NCBI RefSeq assembly: GCF_018332655.1
Contig: NZ_BOQL01000077.1
Coordinates: 38,675-102,674 of the forward strand
Direction of reading: 5' to 3'
Length of the DNA: 64,000 nt
Origin: Actinoplanes auranticolor
Lineage (GTDB): Bacteria; Actinomycetota; Actinomycetes; Mycobacteriales; Micromonosporaceae
Both the position numbers and the translations under genes were made by a program. The notes under the pieces are model-generated. The model searched no databases. It had not been told where the DNA came from and saw only the letters and a program-made list of their open reading frames with translations. Below are positions 52,709 to 60,580 of this stretch, piece after piece. Every line of letters begins with the position of its first letter. Position 1 is the first letter of the stretch.

Positions 52709-53247
52709 TAGTACGCACCGTTCGTGAGAGACCAAACAAATTCGTCATATGTCTGGTTGCGGGAGCCCAGGATGTCCTGGAGCTTGGCCCACGACGCGTC
52801 CAGCCCGGCGGCCGAGTTGTCGTGCCGGCGTTCCTCGGCGCGCAGCTCGGCGTAGATCTTGCTGATCGCGGTGACCGGGCCGGGCTCGGGGCGCCGCCGG
52901 CTGGAGTGGTAGCCGACCAGCCGGCCCTGCGCGTCCGAGGACGGCGTGACATGCGCCAGCACCCAGTAGTGGGCGCCGTCGGTGGCCAGGTTGACCACGT
53001 ACGCGAAGACCTCCTGCCGCTGCCCGAGCGCTTCCCAGAGCAGCTTGAAGATCGCCCGCGGCATGTCGGGATGCCGGATGATGTTGTGCGGCTTGCCGAT
53101 GGTCTCGTCCTCGACCAGCGCGGACAGCCGCAGGAAGACGTCGTTGGCGTACGTCAGCACGCCGCGCGGGTCGGTCTTCGTGACGATCAGTTCATCTTCG
53201 CCGAGCGTGCGTTCCACGCCGGTCGGTCGTACCTGGGTGGCCTTCAT
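52708..53247 (-). CDS. Aer-type PAS sensor protein
   Basis: A soluble PAS protein of 179 aa. 'ELIVTKTDPRGVLTYANDVFLRLSALVEDETIGKPHNIIRHPDMPRAIFKLLWEALGQRQEVFAYVVNLATDGAHYWVLAHVTPSSD' closely follows the FAD-binding PAS domain of the aerotaxis receptor Aer, including the Arg58-His59-Pro-Asp61 cluster that contacts FAD in Aer. It probably senses redox or oxygen state. The C-terminal helices ('ISKIYAELRAEERRHDNSAAGLDASWAKLQDILG') may contact the MCP protein encoded next. In E. coli Aer these modules are one membrane-bound polypeptide; here they are two soluble ones. Confidence 0.9.
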   Translation of the reverse strand: MKATQVRPTGVERTLGEDELIVTKTDPRGVLTYANDVFLRLSALVEDETIGKPHNIIRHPDMPRAIFKLLWEALGQRQEVFAYVVNLATDGAHYWVLAHVTPSSDAQGRLVGYHSSRRRPEPGPVTAISKIYAELRAEERRHDNSAAGLDASWAKLQDILGSRNQTYDEFVWSLTNGAY

Positions 53248-53299
53248 GGTTCTCGTATCGTCGCTGCCCGGCGGCCTTTCGCGGGGCGAATTGCGAGAA

Positions 53300-53662
53300 T
53301 CAGCGCCGGGCCACGCGCAGTCCCCAGAGCACCAGCGGAATCTGCAGCGGCAGCCGTCCATACGCGATCGCGCGCCGCACCGGCGCGGCGTCCTGCCAGT
53401 CCACGGCCATCTTGACGTTGGCCGGGAACACGGCTGCGAAGAGGCCGGCGGCGGCCAGCCCGCCGAGCCGGCGGGTGCGGGGATGGGCGACCGCGGCGGC
53501 GACGGCCAGCTCGGCCGCGCCACTGAGCAGGGTCCACGTGCGCGGGCTGCCCGGCAGCGAGCGCGGCACGATGGCGTCGAACGGCTTCGGCGTGAGGAAG
53601 TGCAGGACCCCCGAGGTGGCGAGCAGGCCGGCGAGCGGCAGTGCGCCACTGGTGTCGGTCAT
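53300..53662 (-). CDS. DoxX-like small membrane protein
   Basis: A membrane protein of 120 aa with four hydrophobic segments and the DoxX-type pattern 'GLLATSGVLHFLTPKPFDAIVPRSLPG', 'LLSGAAELAVAAAVAHPRTRRLGGLAAAGLFAAVFPANVKMA' and 'RLPLQIPLVLWGLRVARR'. AGGAG six bases before ATG fixes the start. It lies 22 bp downstream of the DUF6232 gene and 52 bp before the PAS gene, all minus strand. Function unknown; some DoxX relatives act in redox stress. Confidence 0.85.
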   Translation of the reverse strand: MTDTSGALPLAGLLATSGVLHFLTPKPFDAIVPRSLPGSPRTWTLLSGAAELAVAAAVAHPRTRRLGGLAAAGLFAAVFPANVKMAVDWQDAAPVRRAIAYGRLPLQIPLVLWGLRVARR

Positions 53663-53684
53663 GGCACTCCTGATCGGGGGCACC

Positions 53685-54149
53685 TCAGTGGGCGAGGGCG
53701 TCGTGGTCCAGGGCGCGCTGCAGGGCCCGGTAGATCTGGCCGAAGCGCTGCGCGTTGTCGGTGTCCAGCAGGAGGACCTCGGAGCCGCGGATCCGGGCCC
53801 AGATCTCCCGGCGGCGGCTGCCCTTGTCGTACGAGCGGTCGACGAACTCCAGCAGGATGTCGGACAGCGGCGCGGCGGCCAGGCCGATCAGGATGCCCCC
53901 GCCGATCAGCGCCACGGTGGCGGCCGTGGAGGCGTTGATGACCAGGGCCACCAGGACACCGACGGCGCCGATCACGAGCGGGACGATCATCGCGATGCCG
54001 AGGACACCGCGCCCGGCGACCGCGCTCCACGAACGGCGGCCCTGCCGGTGCCAGACCTGGGCGAAGTCGCTGAGGCGGTACTCGCGCCCGCTCATGCGGA
54101 CCCCGGTGGACGTGACCAGCACGTCCGGATCGCGGTAGTAGGTGATCAT
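53685..54149 (-). CDS. DUF6232-like membrane protein
   Basis: A membrane protein of 154 aa. 'TYYRDPDVLVTSTGVRMSGREYRLSDFAQVWHRQGRR' forms a small N-terminal soluble part. Two hydrophobic segments follow ('VLGIAMIVPLVIGAVGVLVALVI', 'TVALIGGGILIGLAA') and then a soluble 'REIWARIRGSEVLLLDTDNAQRFGQIYRALQRALDH'. This is the layout of the actinobacterial DUF6232 family. GAGGAGGGGCG precedes ATG. Role unknown. Confidence 0.82.
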   Translation of the reverse strand: MITYYRDPDVLVTSTGVRMSGREYRLSDFAQVWHRQGRRSWSAVAGRGVLGIAMIVPLVIGAVGVLVALVINASTAATVALIGGGILIGLAAAPLSDILLEFVDRSYDKGSRRREIWARIRGSEVLLLDTDNAQRFGQIYRALQRALDHDALAH

Positions 54150-54209
54150 CGCCCCTCCTCGGCTTCCATGCTACTTACCCGCGCGAGCGTGGCCTTACGC
54201 TGTCGGTGA

Positions 54210-54225
54210 CTGAACGATCGCTAGG
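54210..54225. promoter_or_regulatory. Putative acyl-CoA regulator site at the enoyl-CoA hydratase start
   Basis: CTGAACGATCGCTAGG, just downstream of a -10-like TACGCT (54196-54201) and overlapping the ribosome site AGGGAGG. It matches 15 of 16 bases of the icmA site on the other strand. Confidence 0.6.
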
Positions 54226-54230
54226 GAGGC

Positions 54231-55010
54231 ATGCGCGTGGGTGAGTTCGTACGACTCGAGACGAGCGACGGCATCGGCACGATCCGGCTCGACCGGCCCC
54301 CGATGAACCCGCTGAACACGCAGGTCCAGGAGGAGCTGCGGGACGCGGCCCGGGAGGCGGCCGAGGACGCGCAGATCCGGGCGGTGATCGTGTACGGCGG
54401 GGAGAAGGTGTTCGCCGCCGGCGCCGACATCACCGAGTTCACCACGACGACGTACCAGGAGATGACCGTCCGGGCGGCCGCCCTGTCCGGTGCCTTCGAC
54501 GCGGTGGCGAAGATCCCGAAGCCGGTCGTCGCCGCGGTGACCGGCTACGCCCTGGGCGGCGGTTGTGAGCTGGCGCTGGCCTGCGACTGGCGGGTCGTCG
54601 CCGAGGACGCCAAGCTCGGTCAGCCGGAGATCAGGCTGGGCCTCATCCCGGGCGCCGGCGGGACCCAGCGGCTGGCCCGGCTCGTCGGCCCGGCGAAGGC
54701 CAAGGACCTGGTGTTCTCCGGCCGGATGGTGGACGCCGCGGAAGCCCTGCGGATCGGGCTCGCCGACCGGGTGGTGCCCGCCGCCGACGTGTACGCGAGC
54801 GCGGTCGAGCTGCTCAAGCCGTACCTGAACGGTCCGGCCCTGGCCCTGCGGGCCGCCAAGCTGGCGATCGACGGCGGCCTGAGCACCGACCTGGCCTCGG
54901 GTCTGGCCTGGGAGAGCCAGCTCTTCGCGGGGCTGTTCGCCACCGACGACCGGATCGAGGGCACCGCGGCGTTCGTGGAGAAGCGCAAGCCGAAGTTCAC
55001 CGGTCGCTGA
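54231..55010 (+). CDS. Enoyl-CoA hydratase/isomerase
   Basis: Crotonase-fold enzyme of 259 aa, probably hydrating 2-enoyl-CoA in beta-oxidation. The oxyanion-hole segment is 'GGEKVFAAGADITEF' and the second is 'ALGGGCELALACDWRVVAEDAKLGQPEIRLGLIPGAGGTQRLARLVG', with the two catalytic Glu residues in 'GCELA' and 'QPEIRLGLIPG'. A strong ribosome site AGGGAGG sits in place. It is probably monocistronic and under the same control as the hydroxyacyl-CoA dehydrogenase, thiolase and icmA genes. Confidence 0.94.
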   Translation: MRVGEFVRLETSDGIGTIRLDRPPMNPLNTQVQEELRDAAREAAEDAQIRAVIVYGGEKVFAAGADITEFTTTTYQEMTVRAAALSGAFDAVAKIPKPVVAAVTGYALGGGCELALACDWRVVAEDAKLGQPEIRLGLIPGAGGTQRLARLVGPAKAKDLVFSGRMVDAAEALRIGLADRVVPAADVYASAVELLKPYLNGPALALRAAKLAIDGGLSTDLASGLAWESQLFAGLFATDDRIEGTAAFVEKRKPKFTGR

Positions 55011-55083
55011 CCTCGCCGGCTCCACCGGGAAACGCTGCGGCAGAGCTCGCATCCATCGATCTGTTGCCATAAAGTTCCCCTCT

Positions 55084-55638
55084 GTGACGATGCCCGGTGT
55101 GCGCGTGACCTCGGTCCGGCGCACCGTGCGCGTCGCCGTGGCCCTGGTCACCGGGCAGGCTCTGCTGTGCGGGATCATCGGTTTTGTCACCTTCGGCGGT
55201 AAGGACCAGACGCCGCCCCGTGCGCGGGCCGCGGAACCGCAGCTCGCCGGGCCCCCGCTCGTGGTGCCGGGGACGAGCCCGCCGCCGTCGCCCAGCGAGC
55301 GGCCCGAGCGGCCGAGATCCGCCACCACGAAGCAGACCCGCACCGAGCGGCCGACGTCACCGGCGGCCCCGGCGGCCGTGCGCAGCACCGCCACCCGGTC
55401 CGTCAGCCCGTCCCGGACGGTCACGCCTCCGCCGCCCGTGCCGCCGCCCACCGCCACCACGTCACCGACGGATCGTGCCCTGCTGCCACCGTCGTCCCCG
55501 GTGTCGGGGGACGACCCGCTGATCCCCGTGGCCGAAGAGCCCTGCGACGAGCGGGGCGCGACCGGCCGGACCGCCGACGGCAAGGCCGTGCGCTGCGAGC
55601 GGGACCGCGACGGCGACCTGCGCTGGCGGCTCGTGTAG
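55084..55638 (+). CDS. Secreted or anchored protein with Pro-rich linker
   Basis: The product is 184 aa from GTG (ATG two codons later). The N-terminal 'RRTVRVAVALVTGQALLCGIIGFVTFGG' is a signal peptide or membrane anchor. Residues 35-145 are Pro/Ser/Thr/Arg-rich, low-complexity wall-spanning type. The last 40 residues ('VAEEPCDERGATGRTADGKAVRCERDRDGDLRWRLV') form a small Cys-containing module with two cysteines that could pair, resembling modules at the ends of other actinobacterial surface proteins. It is followed in 40 bp by the Hsp70-like gene. Function unknown. Confidence 0.75.
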   Translation: MTMPGVRVTSVRRTVRVAVALVTGQALLCGIIGFVTFGGKDQTPPRARAAEPQLAGPPLVVPGTSPPPSPSERPERPRSATTKQTRTERPTSPAAPAAVRSTATRSVSPSRTVTPPPPVPPPTATTSPTDRALLPPSSPVSGDDPLIPVAEEPCDERGATGRTADGKAVRCERDRDGDLRWRLV

Positions 55639-55678
55639 CGAGATCATCAACTTCCCGGCTGCGCCTACACTGGCGCGC

Positions 55679-57625
55679 ATGTCCATCGACCAGGGTCGGC
55701 ACTCGCTCGGCGTCGACTTCGGCACCTCGAACACCGTCGCGGTGGCCCGCTGGCCCGACGGGCGGGCCCGGCCGATCCTCGTCGACGGTTCCCCGCTGCT
55801 GCCCTCGGCGGTGTATGCCGAGGCCGGCGGGCACCTGGTCGTGGGCCGCGACGCGGTGCACAGCGCCCGGCGCGACCCGGGCCGTTTCGAGCCCAACCCG
55901 AAGCGCCGCATCGACGACGGGCTCGTGCTGCTCGGCGACCAGGAGTTCGAGGTCGTCGACATGATCGCCGCGGTGCTGGTCCGGGTGGCCGACGAGTGGC
56001 ACCGCGCGGTGGGCCCGGTCCGCCCCGAGCTCACCCTCACCTGCCCGGCCACCTGGGGCGCCACCCGCCGGGGCCTGCTCGCCGAGGCCGCCGCCCGGGC
56101 CGGGCTGACCCGGGCCCGGCTGGTGGCCGAGCCGGTCGCCGCGGCCACCTACTTCGCCGAGGTGCTGGGCCGCGAGGTGCCGATCGGCTCGGTGGTCGTG
56201 GTGCACGACTTCGGCGCGGGCACCTTCGACGTCAGCGTGGTCGCCCGTACCGCCGAGGGCTTCGAGGTGCTGGCCGTGGACGGCCGGGACGACCTCGGCG
56301 GGCTGGACATCGACGCCGCCCTGGTCGAGCACATCGGCAAGCTCTGCGCCGAGCGCGACCCGGCGATCTGGCAGCGGCTGACCGAGCCGGCGACCCTGGA
56401 GGACCGGCGCGCCCAGCGCCAGCTCTGGGACGACGTCCGGATCGCCAAGGAACGCCTGTCCCGGCTGCAGTCGGCCGACGTGGTGGTGCCGCTGCTCGAC
56501 CTGGAGCTGCACGTCACCCGCGAGGAGCTGGAGGAGCTGGCCCGGCCGGTGCTCGACCAGACCGTGCAGGTGACCCGGGACCTGCTGCGCTGGGCCGACC
56601 TGGCCGAGGGGCGCCTGGCCGGGGTGTTCCTGGTCGGCGGGGCGAGCCGGATCCCGCTGGTGGCGACGCTGCTGCACCGGGCGCTGGGCGAGGCGCCGGT
56701 GGCGATCGAGCAGCCCGAGCTGGTGGTGGCCGAGGGCAGCATCCTCGCGGACGCGGCCCTGCTCGCCGAGGAGCCGGCCGCGCCCGGTCCCACCGCCGAG
56801 ATGCGGCTGCTCTCCCGGCAGCAGCAGCCGGCTCCTTCCCCGGCCCCGGCGATTTCCGCGATCCCGGCGAATTCCCCGACCTCGCCCGCTTTCCCGGGCC
56901 GGCCCGCGCCGCCCACGACCCCGCATGCCGCCGCTGCGATGCCGCCCGCTGCGGCGTCCGCGCCGCACCCGAGCGCTTCAACGTCTGCCCCGCGGTCCGG
57001 GCCTCCGGCGTCCGCTTCGCCGCGGTCGCGGATGGACGACGCGGAGACCGTGCCCTCAGCGCGGGATTCTCTGCTGCCGCCACCGGCCGTCGACCCGTGG
57101 CCCGACGCCCAGCAGCACTGGGTGCCGGATCCGGACCAGACCGTCGCGTCCGAGCCCTCCTGGGACGTGCACGCCCTGCCGCGGACTCCGCCGCCGACGA
57201 ACACCGCCGCCTCGGCCGGAGCCGCCGACAAAACGGCACGGCGGGCCACGTCCGCGACCCGGCCGATGTCCCAGCCCGGCGCCCGGTTCGCGACCGGCTC
57301 CGTGGCGGCCCGTCCCGTGTCCCCGCCCGGCGCGCGTTCCGCCGCCGGCGCGGTGTCCTCCCGCCCGGTGCCGCCGCCGGACCGCGGCCCGGGTAAGCGG
57401 CCCGCCCGCACGGCCGAGCGGGACGCGCCGCCGCCCGCGCCCCGGCAGCGCCGGCGCACGGGCGGCTTCGTGCGCTTCCTCCAGCTCCTGTTCAGCATGC
57501 TGGTGCTGGTCACGGTGCCGGTGGCGGCGATGGTGGCGGCGTACGGGGTGATCGCGAACGTGTCGATGGAGGAGGCGGCCCGGTTCATCGTGGACGACCT
57601 GCGACGGCTGCTGGAGCGAGTCTGA
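55679..57625 (+). CDS. Membrane-anchored Hsp70-like protein lacking a substrate-binding domain
   Basis: The product is 648 aa. Residues 1-375 are an actin/Hsp70 ATPase: phosphate-1 'LGVDFGTSNTVAVARW', connect-1 'LTCPATWGATRRGLLAEAAARAGL', phosphate-2 'VVVHDFGAGTFDVSVVA' and the adenosine motif 'GVFLVGGASRIPLVATLLHRAL'. No beta-sandwich peptide-binding domain follows. Instead come about 200 residues of Pro/Ala/Ser-rich linker, a basic segment 'PRQRRRTGGFVRFLQ' and one transmembrane helix ('LLFSMLVLVTVPVAAMVAAYGVIA') with a short tail. Such proteins are common in actinobacteria, but their clients are unknown. The anchor places the ATPase at the inner membrane face. Confidence 0.88.
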   Translation: MSIDQGRHSLGVDFGTSNTVAVARWPDGRARPILVDGSPLLPSAVYAEAGGHLVVGRDAVHSARRDPGRFEPNPKRRIDDGLVLLGDQEFEVVDMIAAVLVRVADEWHRAVGPVRPELTLTCPATWGATRRGLLAEAAARAGLTRARLVAEPVAAATYFAEVLGREVPIGSVVVVHDFGAGTFDVSVVARTAEGFEVLAVDGRDDLGGLDIDAALVEHIGKLCAERDPAIWQRLTEPATLEDRRAQRQLWDDVRIAKERLSRLQSADVVVPLLDLELHVTREELEELARPVLDQTVQVTRDLLRWADLAEGRLAGVFLVGGASRIPLVATLLHRALGEAPVAIEQPELVVAEGSILADAALLAEEPAAPGPTAEMRLLSRQQQPAPSPAPAISAIPANSPTSPAFPGRPAPPTTPHAAAAMPPAAASAPHPSASTSAPRSGPPASASPRSRMDDAETVPSARDSLLPPPAVDPWPDAQQHWVPDPDQTVASEPSWDVHALPRTPPPTNTAASAGAADKTARRATSATRPMSQPGARFATGSVAARPVSPPGARSAAGAVSSRPVPPPDRGPGKRPARTAERDAPPPAPRQRRRTGGFVRFLQLLFSMLVLVTVPVAAMVAAYGVIANVSMEEAARFIVDDLRRLLERV

Positions 57626-57684
57626 TTCATCTTTGCCCGGTCGCCCGGTAGCGTGCTGGCGAGGACCGAGCGGCGGGAGCTGGC

Positions 57685-59307
57685 ATGGCGGAGATGATCG
57701 AGGGCCACGGCGGGGACCTGGCGCTGGCGGCGCTGCGGGCGTACGGGGTGACGGAGATGTTCACGCTCTCCGGCGGGCACGTCTTCCCGCTGTACGACGC
57801 CGCGCACAAGTCCGGCTTCCCGATCTACGACGTACGGCACGAGCAGTCCGCCGTCTTCGCCGCCGAGGCCGTCGCCAAGCTCCAGCGCCGCCCCGGCCTG
57901 GCCGTGCTGACCGCCGGTCCCGGGGTGACCAATGGCATCTCCGGCCTGACCAGCGCGTTCTTCAACGCCTCGCCGGTGCTGGTGCTCGGCGGCCGGGCGC
58001 CCGCCTTCCGCTGGGGCTCGGGCAGCCTGCAGGAGATCGACCACGTCCCGCTGGTCAGTCCGGTCACCAAGTACGCCGCGACCGTAACCGGCACCGAGGA
58101 GATCCCCGGCGAGGTGGCGAAGGCGCTGACCGCCGCGCTGACCGCCCACCGCGGTCCGGCGTTCCTGGACCTGCCGCTCGAGGTGCTCTTCTCCAGCGAG
58201 GACGTCGCCGCGCCCGGCGCCCCCGAGATCCCGGTCGTGCAGCCCGACCCCGAGCAGGTCACCCAGGCCGCCACCCTGCTGGCCACCGCCGAGCGCCCGG
58301 TGATCATCGCCGGCTCCGACGTGTGGGGCGGCGACGCGATCGCCGAGCTGCGCGCCGCCGCCGAGGCGCTGCAGATCCCGGTCTTCACCAACGGCATGGG
58401 CCGGGGCGCGCTGCCGCCCGGTCATCCGCTCGCCTTCGCCAAGGCCCGCCGCCCGGCGCTGAACGAGGCCGACGTGGTGGCCGTCATCGGCACCCCGCTC
58501 GACTTCCGGCTCGGCTTCGGCGAGTTCGGTGCGGCCCGGGTCGTGCACATCGTCGACGCCCCGACCCAGCGCGCCGGGCACGTGGAGACGGCGGTCTCAC
58601 CCGCCGGTGACCTGCGGCTCATCCTCACCGCGCTGGCTGAGCACAGCGGCCGGCGGGCGGATCACAGCGAATGGATCGAGGGCCTGCGCGCCGCCGAGGA
58701 CGCCGGCAAGGCCCGGGACGCCGAGGCGATGGCCGCGGAGAGCGATCCGATCAAGCCCGCCCGCATCTACGGCGAGTTGCGCAAGGTCCTGGCCCCGGAC
58801 GCGGTCACGATCGGCGACGGCGGGGACTTCGTCTCGTACGCGGGCCGCTTCCTCGAGCCCGCCCAGCCCGGCACCTGGCTCGACCCCGGCCCGTACGGCT
58901 GCCTCGGCACCGGCCTGGGCTACGCGATGGGGGCCCGGGTCACCTACCCCGACCGGCAGATCTGCGTGCTCATGGGCGACGGCGCGGCCGGCTTCTCGCT
59001 GATGGACGCCGAGTCGCTGGCCCGGCAGGAGCTGCCCGTGGTGATCGTGGTGGGCAACAACGGCATCTGGGGCCTGGAGAAGCACCCCATGCAGGCCATG
59101 TACGGCTATGACGTCGCCGCGGACCTGCAGCCCGGCCTGCACTACGACCGCGTGGTCCAGGCGCTGGGCGGGGCCGGCGAGACGGTGGAGAAGTCGTCCG
59201 ACCTGGGACCGGCTCTGGAGCGCGCGTTCGACGCGGGCGTGCCGTACCTGGTCAACGTGCTGACCGACCCGGCCGACGCCTACCCGAGGTCGTCGAACCT
59301 GGCCTGA
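57685..59307 (+). CDS. ilvG: ThDP-dependent acetolactate synthase-like enzyme (IlvG type)
   Basis: The product is 540 aa with three ThDP-enzyme domains. The ThDP-activating Glu53 is in 'DVRHEQSAVFAAEA'. The pyrophosphate/Mg motif is 'GDGAAGFSLMDAESLARQELPVVIVVGNN' (431-459). 'SGSLQEIDHVPLVSPVTKYAATV', 'NNGIWGLEKHPMQAMYGYDV' and the end 'PRSSNLA' match M. tuberculosis IlvG (Rv1820) as I remember it. That protein is annotated as acetolactate synthase but may act on other 2-oxo acids. No ilvN-type small subunit or ilvC is nearby, so a role in branched-chain synthesis is uncertain. GGGAG precedes ATG. Confidence 0.87.
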   Translation: MAEMIEGHGGDLALAALRAYGVTEMFTLSGGHVFPLYDAAHKSGFPIYDVRHEQSAVFAAEAVAKLQRRPGLAVLTAGPGVTNGISGLTSAFFNASPVLVLGGRAPAFRWGSGSLQEIDHVPLVSPVTKYAATVTGTEEIPGEVAKALTAALTAHRGPAFLDLPLEVLFSSEDVAAPGAPEIPVVQPDPEQVTQAATLLATAERPVIIAGSDVWGGDAIAELRAAAEALQIPVFTNGMGRGALPPGHPLAFAKARRPALNEADVVAVIGTPLDFRLGFGEFGAARVVHIVDAPTQRAGHVETAVSPAGDLRLILTALAEHSGRRADHSEWIEGLRAAEDAGKARDAEAMAAESDPIKPARIYGELRKVLAPDAVTIGDGGDFVSYAGRFLEPAQPGTWLDPGPYGCLGTGLGYAMGARVTYPDRQICVLMGDGAAGFSLMDAESLARQELPVVIVVGNNGIWGLEKHPMQAMYGYDVAADLQPGLHYDRVVQALGGAGETVEKSSDLGPALERAFDAGVPYLVNVLTDPADAYPRSSNLA

Positions 59308-59317
59308 CGGGCCCGGC

Positions 59318-59653
59318 TCATTCGTCGTTCTTCTCCAGATCACGCTCCCACTGGGCGAGCAGCTCCCGGTCGCGCTTGGATTGCTCGGTGTCCACCGAGC
59401 GCAGGAAGTCGGGGTCGTCGTCCGGCGCGGCCGGACGTGGCTTGCGCAGCACGGGGCCGTGCTCACGCGGTGGCGCCTTGGGGCGTCCCGAGACGAAGTA
59501 GGCGAACGGACCGAGCAGGGGGATCAGCAGGATGACGAGCACCCAGAGCACTCGGGGCATGGTGCGGACCCGGGGGGCCGACAACACGCTGATGAGAGCG
59601 AGCACCAGAAGGACGAGCTGCACCGCAGCCAGGAAGACGAACAACCGGACCAT
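59318..59653 (-). CDS. PLDc_N-type small membrane protein
   Basis: A 111-aa protein with two hydrophobic segments ('LFVFLAAVQLVLLVLALISVL' and 'LWVLVILLIPLLGPFAYFVSGRP'). The second carries the phospholipase D N-terminal (PLDc_N) pattern 'VLVILLIPLLGPFAYFV.GRP'. The C-terminal half is charged. No catalytic PLD domain is attached. It is convergent with ilvG and lies 38 bp downstream of the DUF202 pair. Confidence 0.85.
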   Translation of the reverse strand: MVRLFVFLAAVQLVLLVLALISVLSAPRVRTMPRVLWVLVILLIPLLGPFAYFVSGRPKAPPREHGPVLRKPRPAAPDDDPDFLRSVDTEQSKRDRELLAQWERDLEKNDE

Positions 59654-59691
59654 GAGGCAATGATGACGCGCCGCACCGGTAACGGCGACGA

Positions 59692-59994
59692 TCAGAGCGT
59701 GACAAGCACCGTTGCGAGGATCGCGAAGGCCACCGTGATCCCCGCATAGGCGGTGATAGTGCGCTCACCGGGCCGCGGCGGGTCGAGCGCGAGACCCCGG
59801 GCCCGGCGGTACGCGAGAGCCACCAGCGCAGCCCAGCCGGCCAGGGCGCCCGCCGCCATCAGGTACGTGCCGGGCCCCGCCGCGGGACTGAACGCCGGGC
59901 GTACCGCCAGCAGCGCGACCGCGGCAGCCGACAATCCGGTACGCCGCCAGGCCAGCCGGGTGCGCTCCGCCGACGCGCCGGGATCGACGGTCAC
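59692..59994 (-). CDS. DUF202 family membrane protein (second copy)
   Basis: The product is 100 aa from GTG. 'AERTRLAWRRTGLSAAAVALLAVR' is the DUF202 opening, and three hydrophobic segments follow. GTG overlaps the stop of the first DUF202 gene (GTGA), so they are coupled, as with the yidH/yidG pair of E. coli. Function unknown. Confidence 0.87.
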   Translation of the reverse strand: MTVDPGASAERTRLAWRRTGLSAAAVALLAVRPAFSPAAGPGTYLMAAGALAGWAALVALAYRRARGLALDPPRPGERTITAYAGITVAFAILATVLVTL

Positions 59995-60398
59995 CCGGCC
60001 GCCTTGATCACGACCGCGACCACCAGCAGCAGCGCGCCGAACGCCACCACCAGCGCCAGGATCGCCGGGAACCGGGACTTCGGCAGGTCGGCGCCGAGCC
60101 GCATGGCGCGTTCCGTACGCGCCCAGTGGTCCACCGCCCGCAGCGCGACCACCCCGCCCAGCAGCAGCAACGCGATGGCGATGCCCTCGCGCAGGTGGGC
60201 GATCGGCAGCGGCGGCAGGAACTGCGCGCACGCGAGCCCGCCGGCCAGCAGGGCCAGGGCGGTCCTGATCCAGGCCAGGAAGGTGCGCTCATTGGCCAGC
60301 GAGAACCGGTAGTCCGGCTTCTCGCCGACCACCGGGGTCTTCTGCGGGTTGAACCACTGGTCGAGCACCTGGGGATTATCGACCAGTGAAGTGAACAT
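59991..60398 (-). CDS. DUF202 family membrane protein (YidH-like, first copy)
   Basis: The product is 135 aa. 'DYRFSLANERTFLAWIRTALALLAGGLACAQFLPP' is the YidH/DUF202 hallmark, with three hydrophobic segments in total. The N-terminus 'FTSLVDNPQVLDQWFNPQKTPVVGEKP' is soluble. GGGAGGAG upstream supports ATG at 60398. First gene of a three-gene minus-strand set (DUF202, DUF202, PLDc_N). Confidence 0.87.
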   Translation of the reverse strand: MFTSLVDNPQVLDQWFNPQKTPVVGEKPDYRFSLANERTFLAWIRTALALLAGGLACAQFLPPLPIAHLREGIAIALLLLGGVVALRAVDHWARTERAMRLGADLPKSRFPAILALVVAFGALLLVVAVVIKAAG

Positions 60399-60498
60399 TC
60401 GCACCCGGCTCCTCCCGCCCCCGCCTGGTCGTCGTGGGAGAAGATGGATCAGGTCCATCGGTGAGGTGAGTCACTCCCGGTGGTGGAGACCCCTATGC

Positions 60499-60510
60499 TA
60501 CCGACGGGTA
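60499..60510. promoter_or_regulatory. Inverted repeat upstream of etfBA
   Basis: TACC, GACG, GGTA, 70 bp before the etfB start. Possible operator; different from the shared acyl-CoA site. Confidence 0.4.
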
Positions 60511-60580
60511 ACATCGGCCGGGGGGACAGCGGCCACGGCTGCAGGCGTGCGTCCACAAACAGGAGGGTCGTCGAAGCGCG

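Noticed and set aside
60443..60459. Inverted repeat GATGGA/TCCATC before etfB
   Set aside because: Only 6-bp arms in a GC-rich leader; could easily occur by chance.
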